52,430 nucleotides of DNA from Bacteroidota bacterium (GCA_947447995.1 CANFLQ010000007.1:1-52430), one strand, 5' to 3'. Shown: positions 1-8,819, counted from the stretch's first letter. Translations and numbers: made by a program. The notes: a model not told the origin generated them from the sequence alone.

Positions 1-757
1 TATCACCATCCAATTTGGTTAATACAACACCATCAAAATTTAAAACATCATTAAATGTTTTTGCAGTATTTACAGCATCTTGCCCTGTCATGGCATCTAC
101 CACAAACAAAATCTCATTGGGATTTACAGCTTCTTTAACAGCAGCAATCTCTTTCATCATCACTTCATCAACCGCCAAACGACCAGCAGTATCAATAATA
201 ACAACACTATTGCCATTATCTTTTGCAAACTGAATACCTTTTTTTGCAATTGAAACAGCGTCTTTATTTTCCGGGTCAGAATAAACATCAACTCCAATTT
301 GTTTACCCAATACGTGTAATTGCTCAATAGCGGCAGGACGGTAAATATCACATGCAACCAATAATGGCTTTTTACCTCTTTTTATTTTTAGATGATTTGC
401 TAATTTTCCCGAAAAAGTAGTTTTACCGGAACCTTGTAAACCACTCATTAAAATAACAGAGGGGTTTCCTCCCAACTTAATATCGGCTGTTTCGCCTCCC
501 ATCAACTCTGTTAATTCCTGTTGAGTGATTTTTACCATTAACTGTCCGGGAGAAATGCTTGTTAATACATTTTGTCCCAAGGCTTTTTCCTTAACCGTAT
601 CAGTAAATTGTTTGGCTACTTTATAGTTAACATCGGCATCCAAAAGTGCTTTACGAATTTCCTTTATGGTTTCCGAAACATTTATTTCTGTAATTTTCCC
701 TTGCCCTTTTAATAGTTTAAAGGCGCGATCGAGTTTGTCACTTAAATTATCAAACAT
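1..757 (-). CDS. ffh: Signal recognition particle protein Ffh (5' part, runs off the window)
   Basis: This is the GTPase that binds signal sequences of nascent membrane proteins with SRP RNA and delivers ribosomes to FtsY. About 252 codons are present. The start ATG is at 757 and the reading frame leaves the window at base 1, so the end of the G domain and the methionine-rich M domain are missing. The helical N domain begins [13 protein letters not shown]. The P-loop GLQGSGKTT lies near residues 106-114. The IDTAGR motif and, close to the edge, TKLDGD of the G domain are visible. The gene is transcribed away from its right-hand neighbours. A TAnnTTTG promoter element lies 28 bases upstream. 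Confidence 0.97.
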   Translation of the reverse strand, partial: MFDNLSDKLDRAFKLLKGQGKITEINVSETIKEIRKALLDADVNYKVAKQFTDTVKEKALGQNVLTSISPGQLMVKITQQELTELMGGETADIKLGGNPSVILMSGLQGSGKTTFSGKLANHLKIKRGKKPLLVACDIYRPAAIEQLHVLGKQIGVDVYSDPENKDAVSIAKKGIQFAKDNGNSVVIIDTAGRLAVDEVMMKEIAAVKEAVNPNEILFVVDAMTGQDAVNTAKTFNDVLNFDGVVLTKLDGD

Positions 758-784
758 TACTGTATTTTTTTAATTAATAGACTG

Positions 785-792
785 CAAATTTA
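785..792 (-). promoter_or_regulatory. Bacteroidota -7 promoter element for ffh
   Basis: On the minus strand this reads TAAATTTG, an exact match to the Bacteroidota sigma-A -7 consensus TAnnTTTG. It lies 28 bases upstream of the ffh start. No convincing -33 TTG was seen, so the call rests on the -7 box and its position. Confidence 0.45.
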
Positions 793-986
793 GCATTTTT
801 TTTGGAAAGAAATAAGGATAGAAACGGATTAAATGAGAGTATTTTCTCAGAGCTCTTTACATTTAATTTTTGAAAAAAAATTATTGACTATAAGCATGGG
901 CGTATCCTATTTTGCCAGATAGAAAATGAGAAATGACTAAAATCGCTACAAGTTTAACAGATTTTCAACTGTTGTGCCGTTAATTT

Positions 987-1007
987 AAACAGATTAAAAA
1001 TCTGTTT
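987..1007 (-). terminator. Likely intrinsic terminator after bshB1
   Basis: A perfect 9-base inverted repeat (AAACAGATT / AATCTGTTT) with a 3-base loop begins 7 bases beyond the bshB1 stop on the minus strand. The stem is AT-rich and the following T-run is short, so termination may be weak. Confidence 0.5.
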
Positions 1008-1013
1008 TACTTG

Positions 1014-1730
1014 TTACTTGAGGTCAAACAAATTTTCAACACCAATAGTGCGCTCCACAGTAAATCCTTCGGCATAATCAACGCCTAAATCACGACCAAA
1101 AACGGCCATTTTACTTTTGACAACTTCCAAGAAATTTTTCACAGAAATAGGAGAAATTGGTTCTATAGAATTGGGATCATAAAATTGCGATTTAAACGCT
1201 TGAATAGCTTCCATTTTTTTTTCAACAAAATCGGTAACATCAACTGCAAAATCAGGCTTTAGCTGACGATCCTGTAAATAATGATAAACAGCTTTGGGAC
1301 GCCAAATTTGTTGAGGTTTACCATCGAGTTCGGTTTCTATCCTACGCAATCCACTATAAAAGCAAGCTTCGGAAACCAATTGAGCAGCCCTTCCGTGGTC
1401 AGGATGGCGGTCGTTAATGGCATTTGCTAGAACTATCTCAGGTTGATATTTGCGTAATATTTTTATTATTTCTAATTGATGTTCTTTGTCGTTCTTAAAA
1501 AAGCCATCCGCCATTTTTAAATTTTCACGAACGCTGAGTCCTAATATTTTAGATGAGTTGGCAGCTTCTATCATTCGTAATTCAGCATTACCTCGAGTTC
1601 CTAATTCGCCTTGGGTAAGATCTAAAACACCACACTTTTTACCTAAATAAATATGTTTTAATAACGTTCCACAACAAGATAATTCAACATCATCGGGGTG
1701 TGCAGCTATTGCAAGTATATCTAATTTCAT
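1014..1730 (-). CDS. bshB1: Bacillithiol biosynthesis deacetylase BshB1
   Basis: LmbE/PIG-L family zinc deacetylase of 238 residues. It should remove the acetyl group from GlcNAc-malate to give GlcN-malate, the second step of bacillithiol synthesis, in the cytoplasm. The zinc site is visible as AHPDD (residues 10-14) and HPDH (109-112), with His11, Asp14 and His112 as expected ligands. Length and the C-terminal YAEGFTVER stretch fit BshB1 rather than other LmbE proteins. The ATG follows directly on the TAA of the upstream peroxidase gene (TAAATG), so the two are probably translationally coupled, a sensible pairing for thiol redox defence. Confidence 0.93.
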   Translation of the reverse strand: MKLDILAIAAHPDDVELSCCGTLLKHIYLGKKCGVLDLTQGELGTRGNAELRMIEAANSSKILGLSVRENLKMADGFFKNDKEHQLEIIKILRKYQPEIVLANAINDRHPDHGRAAQLVSEACFYSGLRRIETELDGKPQQIWRPKAVYHYLQDRQLKPDFAVDVTDFVEKKMEAIQAFKSQFYDPNSIEPISPISVKNFLEVVKSKMAVFGRDLGVDYAEGFTVERTIGVENLFDLK

Positions 1731-2279
1731 TTACTTTTTTGTTATCCAATTAACAATTTTTGCATCTAAAGGACTCACTTTGGGTTGAACCACATCAATA
1801 AGATTACCTGTTTCATCAATCATATATTTTTGAAAATTCCATTTAACAAACGTGTCCATTTTCCCGTTTTTTGTTTGTTTGGTTAGCCATAAATAAACAG
1901 GGGCCATGTCGTCTCCTTTAACAGAGATTTTTTCCATCATCTGAAAAGTTACGCCATAATTTTTGGTGCAAAATTCATGAATATCCTTATTTCCAGCAGG
2001 CTCTTGCTTAAAGAAGTTATTGGCGGGAAAACCAATAATAGCAAAATTGCTGTCTTTATAGGTTTTATATAATTTTTCAAGCTCCTCGTACTGCTTTGTA
2101 TACATACACTTAGATGCAGTATTTACCACCAATACTTTTTTTCCTTTTAAAGATGCGAAATCAAAAGCCTGACCATCGATAGTTTTGGCTTTTAAATCAT
2201 AAAATGAGGTTTGTGATTTTACATAAGTGGTTAACCCTATAACTAATAGTGCCAACAGAACTATACTTTTTATTTTCAT
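1731..2279 (-). CDS. Glutathione peroxidase-like thiol peroxidase, exported
   Basis: 182-residue thioredoxin-fold peroxidase of the GPx family, expected to reduce hydroperoxides with a thiol donor. An N-terminal hydrophobic segment ending around KSQ (residue 23) looks like a signal peptide, so it is probably periplasmic. The peroxidatic cysteine is Cys58 in NTASKCMYT, and the WNF tryptophan/asparagine pair occurs as KWNFQKY. The usual FPCNQF block is FPANNF here, so both the Cys and the Gln of that block are absent. The reductant is unknown; coupling to bshB1 suggests thiol metabolism but does not prove bacillithiol use. Confidence 0.88.
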   Translation of the reverse strand: MKIKSIVLLALLVIGLTTYVKSQTSFYDLKAKTIDGQAFDFASLKGKKVLVVNTASKCMYTKQYEELEKLYKTYKDSNFAIIGFPANNFFKQEPAGNKDIHEFCTKNYGVTFQMMEKISVKGDDMAPVYLWLTKQTKNGKMDTFVKWNFQKYMIDETGNLIDVVQPKVSPLDAKIVNWITKK

Positions 2280-2307
2280 CGTTTTAGTAAATTGCAGTTA
2301 ATGCGAA

Positions 2308-2336
2308 CAAATGTACAAAAAACTAACATTCCAAAA
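2308..2336 (-). promoter_or_regulatory. Promoter for the gpx-bshB1 pair
   Basis: The minus strand reads TACATTTG at 2315-2308, matching TAnnTTTG. A TTTTGG block lies about 17 bases further upstream, in the range expected for the -33 TTG. The start codon is 29 bases downstream. Confidence 0.55.
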
Positions 2337-2384
2337 GTTAAGCAATTTAAAAGCTTAGACATTAGCATTATCACGAATTGAGTT

Positions 2385-2392
2385 TATATTTG
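2385..2392 (+). promoter_or_regulatory. -7 promoter element for the ccm operon
   Basis: TATATTTG matches TAnnTTTG and lies 32 bases before the ccmB start, in the divergent region shared with the gpx promoter. The -33 region is not convincing. Confidence 0.45.
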
Positions 2393-2424
2393 TATTCTTA
2401 AAATTTGACCATTAATAACAATCC

Positions 2425-3081
2425 ATGTTGTTACAACAAGTAAAATATCTGATAGCAAAAGAAGTAAAGCTGGAAATGCGCAACAAGTACGCATTGGGAG
2501 GTATTTTATTATATGTTGTTTCTACTGTATTTGTGAGTTATTTATCCTTCAAACAAATTATAAATCCGGCTACCTGGAATGCATTGTTTTGGATTATTTT
2601 ACTTTTTGCATCCATTAACGGAGTGGCTAAGAGTTTTATCAATGAAACAAAAGGAAGGTTACTTTACCTGTACACTTTAGTTAGTCCTCAGGCTGTTATT
2701 CTTTCAAAAATAGCTTATAATTTAGTTTTGCTTTCAGTTATTTCAGCACTTTGTTTGTTTGTGTATACGCTTTTTGTAGGAAATATTATTCAGGATTTAC
2801 CTTTGTTTTTAACAACCCTTTTATTGGGGAGTTTCGGATTTTCCTCTTTACTGACAATGGTTTCAGCAATAGCTTCTAAAACAAGTAACAATTTTACATT
2901 GATGGCTATTCTGAGCTTCCCTATCATGATGCCTTTATTAATGGTATTAATTAAACTTTCAAAAAATGCTATTGACGGTTTGGACTTATGGGATACTAAC
3001 TCATTGCTCATTTTAGTTTTTTTAAACGTGATAATTATCACATTATCTTATTTATTATTTCGTTATCTTTGGCGGGATTAG
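2425..3081 (+). CDS. ccmB: Heme exporter subunit CcmB
   Basis: 218-residue integral membrane protein, the permease-like partner of the CcmA ATPase and CcmC in system I cytochrome c maturation. About six hydrophobic segments are visible and the N terminus (LIAKEVKLEMRNKYALGG) has the family's typical cytoplasmic E-R-K-rich start. It opens a same-strand run of ccm genes. No ccmA lies in this window; if present it must be encoded elsewhere. Confidence 0.93.
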   Translation: MLLQQVKYLIAKEVKLEMRNKYALGGILLYVVSTVFVSYLSFKQIINPATWNALFWIILLFASINGVAKSFINETKGRLLYLYTLVSPQAVILSKIAYNLVLLSVISALCLFVYTLFVGNIIQDLPLFLTTLLLGSFGFSSLLTMVSAIASKTSNNFTLMAILSFPIMMPLLMVLIKLSKNAIDGLDLWDTNSLLILVFLNVIIITLSYLLFRYLWRD

Positions 3082-3084
3082 ATA

Positions 3085-3125
3085 GAAGCTCCACCCGGCT
3101 TCTCCTAAAGGGGAGGAGTGAGTAG
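3085..3125. repeat. REP-like palindromic repeat, copy A
   Basis: A C/G-rich stretch immediately after the ccmB stop contains the core CTCCTAAAGGGGAGGAG. Its reverse complement resembles the element at 38194-38231 (CTCC..TTTAGGAGA..GC.GGG.G). The base composition contrasts strongly with the AT-rich surroundings. It lies in the short ccmB-ccmC spacer and could act as an mRNA hairpin. Confidence 0.6.
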
Positions 3126-3139
3126 CACATATAATATTT

Positions 3140-3868
3140 ATGGAATCAGGTACACAAAATAAAACTAATAAAATCCAAAATGTCTCCCCTTCAGGGGCGG
3201 GGGCTTCAAAATACTGGTGGAAAATTTTAGCCGTAATTCTATTGCTATATACCATCATCAAAGGGTTTTTAGGACCGGTGCCTGCTCAACCAATCCTTCA
3301 CGAAAGTATCAGAAATCTATATTTTCATGTACCTATGTGGTTTTCTATGATGGTTATACTTTTCGTATCTGTTTGGCACAGTATCAAATATTTAAGCAAA
3401 TCAACTATTGAAAGCGATATTGTTGCAACTCAGGCTGCACATACAGGAATGTTATTAGGTGCTTTAGGATTAATTACAGGTTCAATCTGGGCTAAGTATA
3501 CTTGGGGAGCATGGTGGGTTGCCGATACAAAACTAAATGGAGCGGCCATTACTATGTTGATTTACCTAGCTTATTTTGTTTTGCGAGGCTCTATTGATGA
3601 GGAACAAAAACGTGCTCGTATTGCAGCAGTATATAATATTTTTGCCTATGTGATGTTGATTGTTTTTTTAATGATATTACCTCGTATGAGCGATTCGCTG
3701 CATCCCGGTAACGGCGGCAACCCTGGATTTAATAAATATGATTTGGATTCAAATATGCGAACTGTATTTTATCCTGCAGTACTTGGTTGGATATTACTTG
3801 CTACTTGGATATTTACCTTGAGAGTTAGATTAGAAAAACTAAAACGTAAAACGTTGCTTAACGATTAA
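3140..3868 (+). CDS. ccmC: Heme handling protein CcmC
   Basis: 242-residue membrane protein of the CcmC/CcsA heme-handling family, which moves heme to the chaperone CcmE. The WWD-type signature appears as WGAWWVADTKLN, preceded by the conserved NLYFHVPMWFSMM segment carrying a histidine ligand. About six membrane helices are present. The first 27 or so residues are odd: the family normally starts just before KYWWKIL, but here the ATG lies upstream and residues 15-24 (VSPSGAGASK) are encoded by a dispersed G/C-rich repeat. No better ATG exists between the repeat and the first helix. Confidence 0.94.
   Translation: MESGTQNKTNKIQNVSPSGAGASKYWWKILAVILLLYTIIKGFLGPVPAQPILHESIRNLYFHVPMWFSMMVILFVSVWHSIKYLSKSTIESDIVATQAAHTGMLLGALGLITGSIWAKYTWGAWWVADTKLNGAAITMLIYLAYFVLRGSIDEEQKRARIAAVYNIFAYVMLIVFLMILPRMSDSLHPGNGGNPGFNKYDLDSNMRTVFYPAVLGWILLATWIFTLRVRLEKLKRKTLLND
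3183..3207 (+). repeat. REP-like repeat, copy B, inside the ccmC reading frame
   Basis: TCTCCCCTTCAGGGGCGGGG followed by GCTTC is a C-rich/G-rich inverted repeat of the same family as 3085-3125 and 38194-38231. It is in frame within the 5' end of ccmC and is translated into residues near 15-24. Confidence 0.6.
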
Positions 3869-3898
3869 ATACTTTGTAAAGAATTAAAATAATAAACA

Positions 3899-4117
3899 AT
3901 GAAAAATATACTTACATTTTTAATACTCATTTTATTACCAAAGCTGATTTTTGCTCAGGAAAGTCAACACGTTGAAATGGCTGAAGGCTTGTTTCAATCT
4001 GGAAAAATTTATGTGGTTGTTACTGTGCTAGCTGTAATATTTACTGGTATTGTAGGCTATTTGATTGTTATCGACAGAAAAATTAGCAAGTTGGAAAAAG
4101 AGATAAATAAAAAATAG
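3899..4117 (+). CDS. ccmD: CcmD-like small membrane protein
   Basis: 72-residue protein lying between ccmC and ccmE, the usual place of ccmD. It begins with a hydrophobic signal-like segment ending FAQ (about residue 19). A transmembrane helix follows (about 37-59), then a charged tail, IDRKISKLEKEINKK. CcmD normally stabilises the CcmC-CcmE complex and helps release holo-CcmE. Sequence similarity in such small proteins is weak, so the call depends mainly on layout and operon position. Confidence 0.75.
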   Translation: MKNILTFLILILLPKLIFAQESQHVEMAEGLFQSGKIYVVVTVLAVIFTGIVGYLIVIDRKISKLEKEINKK

Positions 4118-4177
4118 TTTTACCATTGAGGTACGGAGAACACAAAGTTTTACAGAGAAAAAAGTAATCGGATTATC

Positions 4178-4573
4178 ATGAAAAAGACCCACATTATACT
4201 AATAGTAATCATTGCCGTTGCTATAGGTGCTATACTTACAACATTAAATAATACCAGTACTTATGCAAGTTTTCAAGAGGCTAAAGATTCGCCTGATAAT
4301 GAATTTCATATTGTAGGTAAGCTGGATAAGGAAAAAGAGACTATTTATGACCCTAAAGTAAATGCAAATCTGTTTACATTTTACATGAGAGATAATAAAG
4401 GTACTGAATCAAAAGTGGTATTGCATAAAAATAAACCTCAAGACTTTGAACGTTCTGAACAAATTGTTTTAATTGGTAAAATGCAAATGAATGGAAATGA
4501 ATTTCATGCTTCAGAAATATTGATGAAATGTCCATCGAAATACAACGATGGAAAACCTCAAGAAGATAAATAA
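4178..4573 (+). CDS. ccmE: Periplasmic heme chaperone CcmE, CxxxY type
   Basis: 131-residue membrane-anchored OB-fold protein that carries heme from CcmC to CcmF. An N-terminal anchor (about residues 5-23) is followed by the beta-barrel domain with FHIVGKL and VVLIGKMQ. The covalent heme-binding site of classical CcmE is HxxxY. Here the matching place reads CPSKY, with Cys118 and Tyr122. This CxxxY form is a known natural variant. A cysteine in place of histidine implies a different heme linkage. The gene sits between ccmD and ccmF. Confidence 0.93.
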   Translation: MKKTHIILIVIIAVAIGAILTTLNNTSTYASFQEAKDSPDNEFHIVGKLDKEKETIYDPKVNANLFTFYMRDNKGTESKVVLHKNKPQDFERSEQIVLIGKMQMNGNEFHASEILMKCPSKYNDGKPQEDK

Positions 4574-4611
4574 ATTACCGAAGTACGAATAAAAGATGTT
4601 AGTTGAAAAAT

Positions 4612-7050
4612 ATGGAATATGTAGGTGAGCATTTAGGTGTTGGTAAAGTTGGGAATCTATTTGTTATTTTTTCCTTTGTTTTTGCATTATTAGCTAGTAT
4701 CAGTTATTTTTTTGCTGCGAAAGAAAATGATGAATCAGCATCTTGGAAAAAAATAGCACGTATTACTTTTCGTTTACATGGAATATCGGTAATTGGCATC
4801 GTTGTTAGCTTATTCATCATGCTTCAAAATCATTATTTTGAATATGAATATGTGTGGCATCATAGCAATAAAGCAATGCCTATGCGGTATATTCTGTCTT
4901 GCTTTTGGGAAGGACAAGAAGGAAGTTTTTTACTTTGGACCTTTTGGCATGTAATACTAGGGCTGATTTTACAACGTACTTCTAAAAACTGGGAAGCTCC
5001 TGTAATGGCTACTATATCATTGGTTCAGGCATTTTTAGCATCTATGTTATTAGGTGTGTTTGTTTTTGAACACCGCATTGGCAGCAATCCATTTACCGTT
5101 TTACTTCGTGAACATCCAGATTTTTCAAATATTCCTCTTTTCGGCAAACCTGATTATTTAGAAAAATTAGATGGTAGAGGATTAAATCCTTTGCTTCAAA
5201 ATTACTGGATGACCATCCACCCTCCTACTCTTTTCTTGGGATTTGCATCAACAGTTGTTCCTTTTGCTTATGCTATAGCCGGGTTATGGAAAAAGAGATA
5301 TTCGGAATGGGTACGCCCTGCTTTACCCTGGGCATTTTTTGGTGTAATGATATTGGGTACAGGAGTTTTAATGGGTGGAGCTTGGGCTTATGAAGCATTA
5401 AGCTTTGGAGGTTTTTGGGCTTGGGATCCTGTAGAAAATGCCTCTTTGGTTCCATGGTTAACATTTGTTGGAGCCGCTCACGTTATGCTTATTAATCGTA
5501 ATAGTCCACAATCGTTATTTATTACTTTTTTATTACCTATACTTACCTTTTTACTGATTTTATATGCTACTTTTTTAACACGTAGCGGTATATTAGGAGA
5601 ATCATCCGTTCATGCATTTACTGATCTTGGAATGTCCGGGCAGTTATTAATCTATCTTTTGTTTTTTGTTTTTTTAGCCATAGTCCTTATTGCTATTAAT
5701 ATGAAAAATTTCCCTAGAAATAAAGAAGAGGAAGGATTATGGTCGCGCGAATTTTGGATGTTTGTTGGTTCTATTGTTTTATTAGTTTCTTCTTTTCAGA
5801 TTACCTTTTATACTTCCATGCCTGTATGGAATAAATTATTTGATTTACACCGAGCACCTGCAAAAGATGTAGTTGCCTTTTACAACACATGGCAATTGCC
5901 TTTTGCTGTAATAACGCTGTTGTTGATTGCTGTCGGGCAATTTTTCAAATATAAACATACCGATTTGAATGTGTTTATAAAAAAGATGTCCTATTCCTTC
6001 ATTGCTTCATTAATATTTACAGCTTTTATAAGCTATTCATTAAATTATTTCAACAAACCATTTTATGCTCTTTTATTATTTGCCGCTGTATTTGCAACTA
6101 TTGCCAATGCCGATTATATATTACGTGTATTAAAAGGCAACGTAAAAAAAGCGGGAGCATCCATATCTCATATTGGATTTGCATTGATGATGCTCGGTGT
6201 GTTAATATCGACTTCTAAAAAAGATTTTATTTCTCAAAACACTTCGGGTAAAAGCGTTGAAAGTCTGGGAAAAGAATTCTCCAATAACGATAATATTTTA
6301 TTAACCGTGGGTGATACGCTAACAATGGGTAAATACCTTGTAACGTACACAGGAAAAAGGTATGAAGGAATTAATATATATTTTGATGTAGATTATTTTA
6401 CAAAAAATAATGATGGAACATTAAAGAAAGAATTTTCTTTATCACCATTGGTACAAACCAACCCACGTATGGGAAATATTGCTGAGCCGGATACCAGACA
6501 TTATTTAACATTTGATGTTTACACTCACGTTACTTATGCTGATTTGGAAAGCTTACAAGCAAAAAAGAAAGAATCATTAGATGAATATGATAAGGCAAAG
6601 AATTTTCCTATGAAAACCGGAGATACCATTTTTTCGTCCAACGCCATTATTATTTTAGATTCACTTAGCACTAAATTTAACAAAACAAATTATCATTTTT
6701 CAAAGGATGATATAGCTGTAATGGCTTATTTAAGAGTATTAGACATAACAAAAAAATATACAGCAACACCAATATTTGTAATTCACAACAATAATATTCA
6801 ACCTCTTTCATCTAAAGTTGATCCATTAGGATTACAATTCTCCTTCTGGAAAATAGATCCTCAAAATGGTAAAATTGAAATATCCTTACAGGAAAAGAAA
6901 GAAAATACCCGTGATTTTATTGTAATGCAAGCAATGATATTCCCATACATCAATGTGTTATGGATAGGGTGTATTATTATGATTATTGGTACTATACTGG
7001 CAATTATGGAGCGATTAAGAACAATGAAAATTAACGAAAAGAACAAATAA
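4612..7050 (+). CDS. ccmF: Cytochrome c heme lyase subunit CcmF
   Basis: Large polytopic membrane protein of 812 residues that receives heme from CcmE and attaches it to apocytochrome c. The WWD domain is seen as GGFWAWDPVENASL in the first third, with the conserved MTIHPPTLFLGF and FLTRSGILGESSVHAF blocks around it. A periplasmic domain occupies roughly the last 280 residues before a final helix. The ATG at 4612 is preferred; an in-frame TTG nine bases upstream would add three residues. No ccmG or ccmH follows, unlike in proteobacterial ccm operons. Confidence 0.95.
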   Translation: MEYVGEHLGVGKVGNLFVIFSFVFALLASISYFFAAKENDESASWKKIARITFRLHGISVIGIVVSLFIMLQNHYFEYEYVWHHSNKAMPMRYILSCFWEGQEGSFLLWTFWHVILGLILQRTSKNWEAPVMATISLVQAFLASMLLGVFVFEHRIGSNPFTVLLREHPDFSNIPLFGKPDYLEKLDGRGLNPLLQNYWMTIHPPTLFLGFASTVVPFAYAIAGLWKKRYSEWVRPALPWAFFGVMILGTGVLMGGAWAYEALSFGGFWAWDPVENASLVPWLTFVGAAHVMLINRNSPQSLFITFLLPILTFLLILYATFLTRSGILGESSVHAFTDLGMSGQLLIYLLFFVFLAIVLIAINMKNFPRNKEEEGLWSREFWMFVGSIVLLVSSFQITFYTSMPVWNKLFDLHRAPAKDVVAFYNTWQLPFAVITLLLIAVGQFFKYKHTDLNVFIKKMSYSFIASLIFTAFISYSLNYFNKPFYALLLFAAVFATIANADYILRVLKGNVKKAGASISHIGFALMMLGVLISTSKKDFISQNTSGKSVESLGKEFSNNDNILLTVGDTLTMGKYLVTYTGKRYEGINIYFDVDYFTKNNDGTLKKEFSLSPLVQTNPRMGNIAEPDTRHYLTFDVYTHVTYADLESLQAKKKESLDEYDKAKNFPMKTGDTIFSSNAIIILDSLSTKFNKTNYHFSKDDIAVMAYLRVLDITKKYTATPIFVIHNNNIQPLSSKVDPLGLQFSFWKIDPQNGKIEISLQEKKENTRDFIVMQAMIFPYINVLWIGCIIMIIGTILAIMERLRTMKINEKNK

Positions 7051-7083
7051 CGGAACGTTGAATTCGAGTTCCATTTTATCATA

Positions 7084-7878
7084 TTGTTTTTGAAAACTAC
7101 AAACTATACTATTGTATTGATTGGTGCGGGGAACGTTGCTACACAACTTGGGCTGGCATTAAAAAAGGCTGGCTTAAACATAATACAGGTGTATAGTAAA
7201 CACAGGTCGTCGTCCCAAAAGCTTGCTAAGCTACTAAAGTGTGAACACACCAACTCTTCCGAAAAAATAAATAAAACTGCAGATATTTACATCGTAGCAG
7301 TAAATGACGACGTTATAGCCGAAGTTGCCAAACAAATATATCTTTCCAATAAAATTGTGGTGCATACTTCCGGTAGTGAGGAAATGAATGTTTTAAAACC
7401 TGCATCAAACAATATTGGTGTTTTTTATCCGCTTCAAACATTTTCAAAAACAAAGAATATAAATTTTGAAAACATTCCTATTTGTTTAGAAGCAAACAAT
7501 ACCAAAACATACAAAACATTAGAACTACTCGCTAAGTTAATCAGCAATAATGTTAAAAAAATAAATTCGGAGCAACGTATTAACATTCATATTGCGGCAG
7601 TATTTGCCTGCAATTTCACCAACCACTTCTACTCTATTGCTGATGATATTTTAAAGTCGAATAAGTTAAGTTTGGATATTATTAAACCGTTAATAGCTGA
7701 AACTGCTGAAAAGATAAAGATTAACCATCCTTCCAAAATGCAAACTGGTCCAGCAATACGAGGTGATAAAAAAACAATGGATAAACATTTAAAAATGCTA
7801 GCCAATAAAGACCATAAAAAGCTTTACCAATTAATTAGTAAAAGTATAATTGGTAAATTTCAGCAAAAGCAAGACTAA
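7084..7878 (+). CDS. Rossmann-like and DUF2520 domain protein
   Basis: 264 residues. The N-terminal Rossmann fold has the dinucleotide motif IGAGNVATQLG (about 13-23). The second half, FYPLQTFSK through HPSKMQTGPAIRGD, is the all-helical DUF2520 domain, which resembles the dimerisation domain of ProC/F420-dependent oxidoreductases. An NAD(P)-dependent dehydrogenase is likely but the substrate is unknown. There is no in-frame ATG after the ccmF stop; the first usable codons are TTG at 7084 or 7090, so a TTG start is inferred. It lies 33 bases after ccmF and probably belongs to that transcript without an evident role in heme. Confidence 0.85.
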   Translation: MFLKTTNYTIVLIGAGNVATQLGLALKKAGLNIIQVYSKHRSSSQKLAKLLKCEHTNSSEKINKTADIYIVAVNDDVIAEVAKQIYLSNKIVVHTSGSEEMNVLKPASNNIGVFYPLQTFSKTKNINFENIPICLEANNTKTYKTLELLAKLISNNVKKINSEQRINIHIAAVFACNFTNHFYSIADDILKSNKLSLDIIKPLIAETAEKIKINHPSKMQTGPAIRGDKKTMDKHLKMLANKDHKKLYQLISKSIIGKFQQKQD

Positions 7879-7946
7879 CCTTTAATAGTTCAACAATAAC
7901 TTTAGTCCGAAAAGATGTTACCCTATTTTTTTTAAGGGATGACTAA

Positions 7947-8819
7947 TTAGCCTAATGTATTTAGCAGTTTATCGAGTTCTTTACTTTTATCAGGGTATCC
8001 TAATTTTTCGTACGAAGAAATAAGATTTCTAAGCAAACGTTTAATAATTTCAAGATTAGAACATGGTTCGTAAAAAATTGGAAGCGGGTTCAATTTTAAT
8101 TGTTTTAAAAATGCTTCAATCTCTTTTTGTCCAAATACAGCTCCTTTGCTAAATGGATTTATATAAAACAACACATTACTTCCTTTATTACCTTCTGTTG
8201 ATGGTACTCCCATGTGTTCTTTATCTACATAACACAATATAAAATGTTCTGGCAGATTAACTCCATATACAGGAATATCTAAACTTTGAGCAATAATTGT
8301 ATAAATAATAGACAGCAAAAGCGGATTACCTTTTTTACTTTCTAACACATTATTGATATAGGAATTTTGAGGAGCGTGATAATTACTGGTATTACCACTA
8401 AAATTATGTACATCAAATAAAATATGATTGATAATTTTCACCTTTTCAAGTGCCGTTAAATTATCATTCAACTCCAACCAAACATCTTGTTTTATCTGGT
8501 CAATTTGTTTTTTTATTTTAACAATATCAACATCGGGATATTGATATCTGGCAATTAATAATGTCCCTTCCAATAAATTTTGGTTATCGGGGTTAACCCA
8601 TTTTCTCAAAAAATCTTTGATTAAATCAAACTGAATTTGATGAATAATATTTTCTATCCTATTTTGGATAAGTGTATCAAAAGCCTGCTCCCAAGCGTCT
8701 TCTAATACAGAAATTATCTCTTCCCCAAGCGATAAAAACTTCATACTTACTTGGTCGAAAACGGTTTCGTCTGGATCGTCTAATAAACTTATAAGTGCTT
8801 TTATTTCTTTTTTATTCAT
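7947..8819 (-). CDS. SirB1-like transglutaminase-fold protein
   Basis: 290 residues matching the SirB1 N-terminal (Transglut_core2) family. The signature KKGNPLLLSIIY plus SLDIPVYGVNLPEHF is clear at about residues 160-195. The N-terminal third is helical with a LLDDPDETVFDQV repeat-like start. Members are distant relatives of transglutaminases that often lack activity; the conserved Cys expected before the helix is replaced by Asn-Pro here (GNP), so a non-catalytic role is likely. It converges on the ccm operon and is not connected with the amidoligase-type loci further right. Confidence 0.8.
   Translation of the reverse strand: MNKKEIKALISLLDDPDETVFDQVSMKFLSLGEEIISVLEDAWEQAFDTLIQNRIENIIHQIQFDLIKDFLRKWVNPDNQNLLEGTLLIARYQYPDVDIVKIKKQIDQIKQDVWLELNDNLTALEKVKIINHILFDVHNFSGNTSNYHAPQNSYINNVLESKKGNPLLLSIIYTIIAQSLDIPVYGVNLPEHFILCYVDKEHMGVPSTEGNKGSNVLFYINPFSKGAVFGQKEIEAFLKQLKLNPLPIFYEPCSNLEIIKRLLRNLISSYEKLGYPDKSKELDKLLNTLG

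Noticed and set aside
160-357. 65-residue minus-strand frame near the left edge
   Set aside because: It lies out of frame within ffh, whose GTPase motifs run through the same bases.
7879-7946. Terminator between the DUF2520 gene and the SirB1-like gene
   Set aside because: Only a four- to five-base CCCT/AGGG pairing around a T-run is present, too weak to call.
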